The position numbers and the translations under genes were made by a program. From contig CAMNNN010000055.1 in the NCBI GenBank assembly GCA_946545505.1, positions 1 to 8,142 on the forward strand: a DNA stretch of 8,142 bases. The letters run 5' to 3'. Shown here in pieces: positions 5,542 to 8,142 of this stretch. Source of the stretch: an uncultured Clostridia bacterium (lineage in GTDB: Bacteria; Bacillota; Clostridia; Saccharofermentanales; Saccharofermentanaceae). A model generated the notes under the pieces. That model worked only from the letters and a program-made list of their open reading frames with translations, did no database searches and was not told where the DNA came from. Numbering within the stretch: the first letter of the stretch is position 1; every line of letters starts with the position of its first letter.

Positions 5542-6786
5542 TTATTCAGGAAAAACCGTGCCGGATTCTACTCTGAAGAACCTGGTATCCACATTCGATG
5601 TAACGATAGAAGACAATTCATTCTCCACAAACGACCTGTCAGTGCACGTAATAAATATCTGAGCCGTGCTTATACCCGACAGCAGGCTTACCCTTCTTCC
5701 TTCATCAAGCTCAGAGAAAACATCATCCAGAAGCAAAATAGGGGATGACTTAGTCTTATCCCGGATTATCTCCAGTTCGGCAAGCTTCAGAGCAAGAGCC
5801 GCGGATCTTTGCTGCCCCTGTGAGGAATACTGTCTCATCGACAGCCCGTTAAGGCTGATATCAATGTCATCCCTGTGAACCCCGTTGCCGTAAATACCCC
5901 TTTCGATGTCGTTAAAACGCTCTGAACGGAGTTTGTTAAGGATGTAGTCTGACAGGGATGTCTTAATCTGCGCGAGAATAGCCTCAGGAAGCGTTCCTGC
6001 TATAAATTGGTCAAATATACCGTCCCCATCTAAGATGCCCCTAATAACAGCTTCTGAGCCCGTTATAGTGGAATACTCTATCTTAAGGTTCTCCTTACCG
6101 TCAGAAATGACTGAATGATGGGCAGCAGCGCGTCTTGAAATAAGCTCACAGTACCTGAAACGCTCCATGATAAGTTCGGAAGATAAATCTGCCAAAGAGA
6201 AATCCCAGTAATCGAGCTCATTCTCACGTGATTTATCGAATCTTCCCTTAAAAGACTTAAGACAAGCATTCTTCTGATCTATGATCCTTCTCGTCTTGCC
6301 GAGAATATCATAGTAGGAAGGGGATACCTTACAGATAAGCAGATTGAGATACTTTCGCCTTGATGCGGGCTGTCCCTTAACGATATTCAGGTCCTCAGGG
6401 GCGAAAATAACAGTGTTACACACACCCATGTAACGAGATATCTTACTAATCTCCATACCATCGTGAAAGAGCTGTCTTCCGGGAGTTTTCCTGTTATTAA
6501 AGACAGATTTCTCGGTGTAATAACCTGCCTGCAGTTCCACATCGGAACCGTAAACCTCGTCATGGCAGTAAAGATTGATAATGTACTCGTTCTCACCGAA
6601 CTTGATCATCTCCTTATCCTTGGAGGTGCGGTGGGAAATTACAGAAGAACCGACACTTATGGCTTCTATAATATTTGTCTTACCCTGGGCATTATTACCG
6701 TAGATAACATTAACAGAAGGCCCGACCTCAATGTCGAGCCTTCCGTAATTTCTGAAATTAGTAAGTTCTATCTTCTTCAGGATCAT
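5542..6786 (-). CDS. recF: DNA replication and repair protein RecF
   Basis: This SMC/ABC-like ATPase helps load RecA at gapped DNA, together with RecO and RecR. At 414 residues it is longer than the roughly 360-375 usual for the family. Visible motifs: the N-terminal LTNFRNY (8-14), Walker A GNNAQGKTN (30-38), FAPEDLNIVKG (128-138) with the ASRRKYLN stretch (141-148), the ABC signature SSQGQQRS (321-328), and Walker B ILLLDDVFSELD (350-361). The HRDD at 304-307 is typical of RecF. The extra length seems to lie in the region between the Walker A lobe and the signature (about 180-290), but I cannot place it exactly. Its ATG overlaps the dnaN TGA by 4 bases and has no strong ribosome site, implying translational coupling to dnaN. 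The yaaA (S4-domain) gene often found between dnaN and recF is absent. Confidence 0.96.
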   Translation of the reverse strand: MILKKIELTNFRNYGRLDIEVGPSVNVIYGNNAQGKTNIIEAISVGSSVISHRTSKDKEMIKFGENEYIINLYCHDEVYGSDVELQAGYYTEKSVFNNRKTPGRQLFHDGMEISKISRYMGVCNTVIFAPEDLNIVKGQPASRRKYLNLLICKVSPSYYDILGKTRRIIDQKNACLKSFKGRFDKSRENELDYWDFSLADLSSELIMERFRYCELISRRAAAHHSVISDGKENLKIEYSTITGSEAVIRGILDGDGIFDQFIAGTLPEAILAQIKTSLSDYILNKLRSERFNDIERGIYGNGVHRDDIDISLNGLSMRQYSSQGQQRSAALALKLAELEIIRDKTKSSPILLLDDVFSELDEGRRVSLLSGISTAQIFITCTDRSFVENELSSIVTSNVDTRFFRVESGTVFPE

Positions 6787-7892
6787 CTTCTGATAGGAAG
6801 TACCAGATAAACGTAACTATCTCCCTCTGTAGGTACGATAATACAAGGACCCTGATTACCGTTAAATTCAATCCTTATAGTATCGTCTTCGATTGCCTTA
6901 AGGGCTTCGATAAGATACTTGGAATTAAAGTCGATATCAACAGACTCGCCTTCAGAATTGATTGGGATAGTCTCCTTATGAGTACCGGCATCGGCAGAAG
7001 CCTGAATAAGAAGGGTGGAAGTATCCTTCATCTTAACCTGTACAGGACATCTTCTCTCATCGGACATGATGATCAAAGCTGCACGGTTAACGGCATCCAG
7101 AAGCTTTCTTCTGTCAATTGTAATTACAGTCTTAGGATTCTTCTGAATAATGGCATTGTAATTAACGAAGGGTCCGCCGAGAAGTCTGGAAATGATCCTT
7201 ACGCTTCCTACATCGAACAGGAGATGATTAGCTGAATTATAGATAACTACTTCAGTATTCTCATCACTTCCGTCAAATATCTTAGCTGCCTCAGTAAGAG
7301 CCTTACCGGGAATGATGAAGTTCATTACAGGGAAGTCGGATCCTACATCAGCTCTTCTTAAAGCCATACGGAAACCGTCGATGGCAACCATCGTGAGGGT
7401 AGTACCGTCACTCTCAAGGTTACATCCTGTAAGGTACTGTCTTGTACCGTCCTTGGATACAGCGAAAATAGTACCGTTAACCATGTCCTTAATAAGCTTC
7501 TGGGAAACAGTGATCTTGCTGTCAGTCTCAATAACAGGAATCTTAGGATAAGACTCAGCCGAATTACCTTTAAGAACAGTATTGGCTTCACCGGAAATAA
7601 TAGTAACGTTGTACCTGTCGTCAACTTCGATAGTCGTAAGATCATCAGGAAGCATCTTAACTACTTCACCGAAATACCTGGAATTAACAACAACAGAACC
7701 GTCTTCAATAATGTCTGACTCGAGATCGGCTTCAATACCTGTCTCAAGGTCGTAACCGGTAAGCTTAACTTTACCGTCTTCTGCCTGTATAAGAATACCG
7801 TCAAGTATCTGAACGGTCGAATTAGTCTTTATAGCTTTCTGAACAATTACTATCGCATCCAGAAGGTCAGATTTATTGCAGTTGAATTTCAT
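6783..7892 (-). CDS. dnaN: DNA polymerase III beta subunit (sliding clamp)
   Basis: This 369-residue protein has the normal length for a beta clamp, a ring-shaped dimer that tethers polymerase III and other partners to DNA. It reads as three repeated clamp domains (about 1-125, 126-245 and 246-369). Family landmarks are the N-terminal VQILDGILIQA region with GYDLETGIE (46-54), AIDGFRMALRRA in the second domain, and the C-terminal YLVLPIRR (362-369) that helps form the partner-binding pocket. The start has an AAAGGA ribosome site (7908-7903) 10 bases upstream. It is the first gene after the probable origin segment and is translationally coupled to recF by a 4-base overlap. Confidence 0.97.
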   Translation of the reverse strand: MKFNCNKSDLLDAIVIVQKAIKTNSTVQILDGILIQAEDGKVKLTGYDLETGIEADLESDIIEDGSVVVNSRYFGEVVKMLPDDLTTIEVDDRYNVTIISGEANTVLKGNSAESYPKIPVIETDSKITVSQKLIKDMVNGTIFAVSKDGTRQYLTGCNLESDGTTLTMVAIDGFRMALRRADVGSDFPVMNFIIPGKALTEAAKIFDGSDENTEVVIYNSANHLLFDVGSVRIISRLLGGPFVNYNAIIQKNPKTVITIDRRKLLDAVNRAALIIMSDERRCPVQVKMKDTSTLLIQASADAGTHKETIPINSEGESVDIDFNSKYLIEALKAIEDDTIRIEFNGNQGPCIIVPTEGDSYVYLVLPIRR

Positions 7893-7926
7893 AAGGCCTT
7901 ATTCCTTTCGAAAAGTTACCGCAACT

Positions 7927-7935
7927 ATTCTATCA
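7927..7935 (-). promoter_or_regulatory. Candidate extended -10 promoter for dnaN
   Basis: On the minus strand TGATAGAAT (7935-7927) is an extended -10 with one mismatch to TATAAT. It is preceded by a run of A bases and has only a poor -35 (ACGATG at 17-base spacing). Initiation would be about 25-30 bases before the dnaN ATG. Transcription from an upstream dnaA could also reach dnaN. Confidence 0.4.
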
Positions 7936-7971
7936 CATTTTTTTATTGACATCGTATTCATATTCTTATGC

Positions 7972-7991
7972 TGTGAAGAAAATGTGCAAAA
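7972..7991 (-). promoter_or_regulatory. Pair of degenerate DnaA boxes, 11 bases apart
   Basis: On the minus strand TTTTGCACA (7991-7983) and TTCTTCACA (7980-7972) are each one mismatch from TTATNCACA. They have the same orientation and are offset by 11 bases, about one helical turn. This phasing could support cooperative DnaA binding next to the AT-rich stretch before dnaN. Confidence 0.35.
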
Positions 7992-8037
7992 CCTCAAGCA
8001 GGCGTTTAAAAGCAGTTATTTAACAGTGTTAATTTGG

Positions 8038-8046
8038 TGTAGATAA
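8038..8046 (-). promoter_or_regulatory. Degenerate DnaA box
   Basis: The minus strand reads TTATCTACA, one mismatch from TTATNCACA. It overlaps the left arm of the dyad described for this segment. A single such match could occur by chance; the location is what favours it. Confidence 0.35.
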
Positions 8047-8129
8047 CAGATTTTTTTGATGTTTACAATTATGTCGTTACAAACACCCGATAATAGTGAA
8101 CACGATATATACATCAAATCTACACCGAT

Positions 8130-8138
8130 TTATGCACA
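8130..8138 (+). promoter_or_regulatory. DnaA box (full TTATNCACA match)
   Basis: TTATGCACA fits the TTATNCACA consensus exactly. It lies in the non-coding segment upstream of dnaN, close to the right edge, so any companion boxes may lie beyond the window. Confidence 0.6.
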
Positions 8139-8142
8139 TATG

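Larger units (their letters stand above)
7893..8142. other. oriC: Probable dnaA-dnaN intergenic part of oriC
   Basis: No coding frame is apparent in these 250 bases, which are AT-rich and stand directly upstream of dnaN. In Firmicutes the dnaA-dnaN gap often carries the unwinding element and DnaA boxes. Here there is one good DnaA-box match at the right edge, three one-mismatch motifs, an AT palindrome TTAACA-G-TGTTAA (8020-8032), a T-run (8051-8057) and a split dyad (8036-8126). All genes run leftward away from it, as expected for a leading strand. dnaA itself is not visible, so the assignment is inferred from context. Confidence 0.6.

Noticed and set aside
6226..6236. CACGTG core inside recF as a third parS
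   Set aside because: The bases on either side do not match the parS arms beyond the central six.
7946..7974. Plus-strand promoter starting with TTGACA at 7946
   Set aside because: The -35 is perfect, but no acceptable -10 is found at 16-18 base spacing, and it would drive antisense transcription toward the presumed dnaA.
8122..8142. C-terminal end of dnaA at the right edge (short minus-strand frame ending in TAG)
   Set aside because: The few codons do not resemble a DnaA C-terminus, and the region looks non-coding.

Overview
The window is an origin-proximal segment of a bacterial chromosome. It is most likely from the Clostridia (Bacillota) and of moderate GC content. The linked run dnaN-recF-remB(DUF370)-gyrB, with perfect Spo0J/Soj-type parS sites, is the origin neighbourhood typical of Firmicutes, and the encoded proteins read as clostridial. 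I cannot support a finer placement from sequence alone. All genes lie on the minus strand, so transcription runs right to left, away from a probable origin at the right edge.

Layout in the direction of transcription. (1) 8142-7893 is a non-coding, AT-rich stretch with DnaA-box-like motifs and a large split dyad. It is probably the dnaA-dnaN intergenic part of oriC, with dnaA expected just outside the window. (2) dnaN and recF overlap by 4 bases. A short AT-rich gap with an extended -10 promoter follows, then remB and gyrB. (3) gyrB ends at a terminator hairpin built around a perfect parS site. (4) Next come two related zinc-ribbon membrane-protein genes. The first is broken by one in-frame stop and the second is intact. 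A second hairpin, also built around a perfect parS site, ends them. (5) parA and parB form a two-gene operon. (6) A 161-base spacer (55-215), in which I see only a strong promoter, leads to the 5' part of a serine tRNA gene (UGA anticodon) that runs off the left edge. Its anticodon stem is not closed by the visible bases.

The genes serve chromosome replication (beta clamp), repair of replication gaps (RecF), supercoiling (GyrB) and origin segregation (ParA, ParB and two parS sites). The most notable points are: both parS sites form the core of intrinsic-terminator-like hairpins with different but perfectly complementary flanking arms; parAB sits directly downstream of gyrB; ParB has a histone-like basic N-terminal tail and GyrB a strongly acidic one; a zinc-ribbon gene pair is bracketed by the parS sites; and the tRNA-Ser looks interrupted. 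I found no new defence, mobile or biosynthetic system here. The unusual content lies in how segregation signals, terminators and replication genes are arranged.
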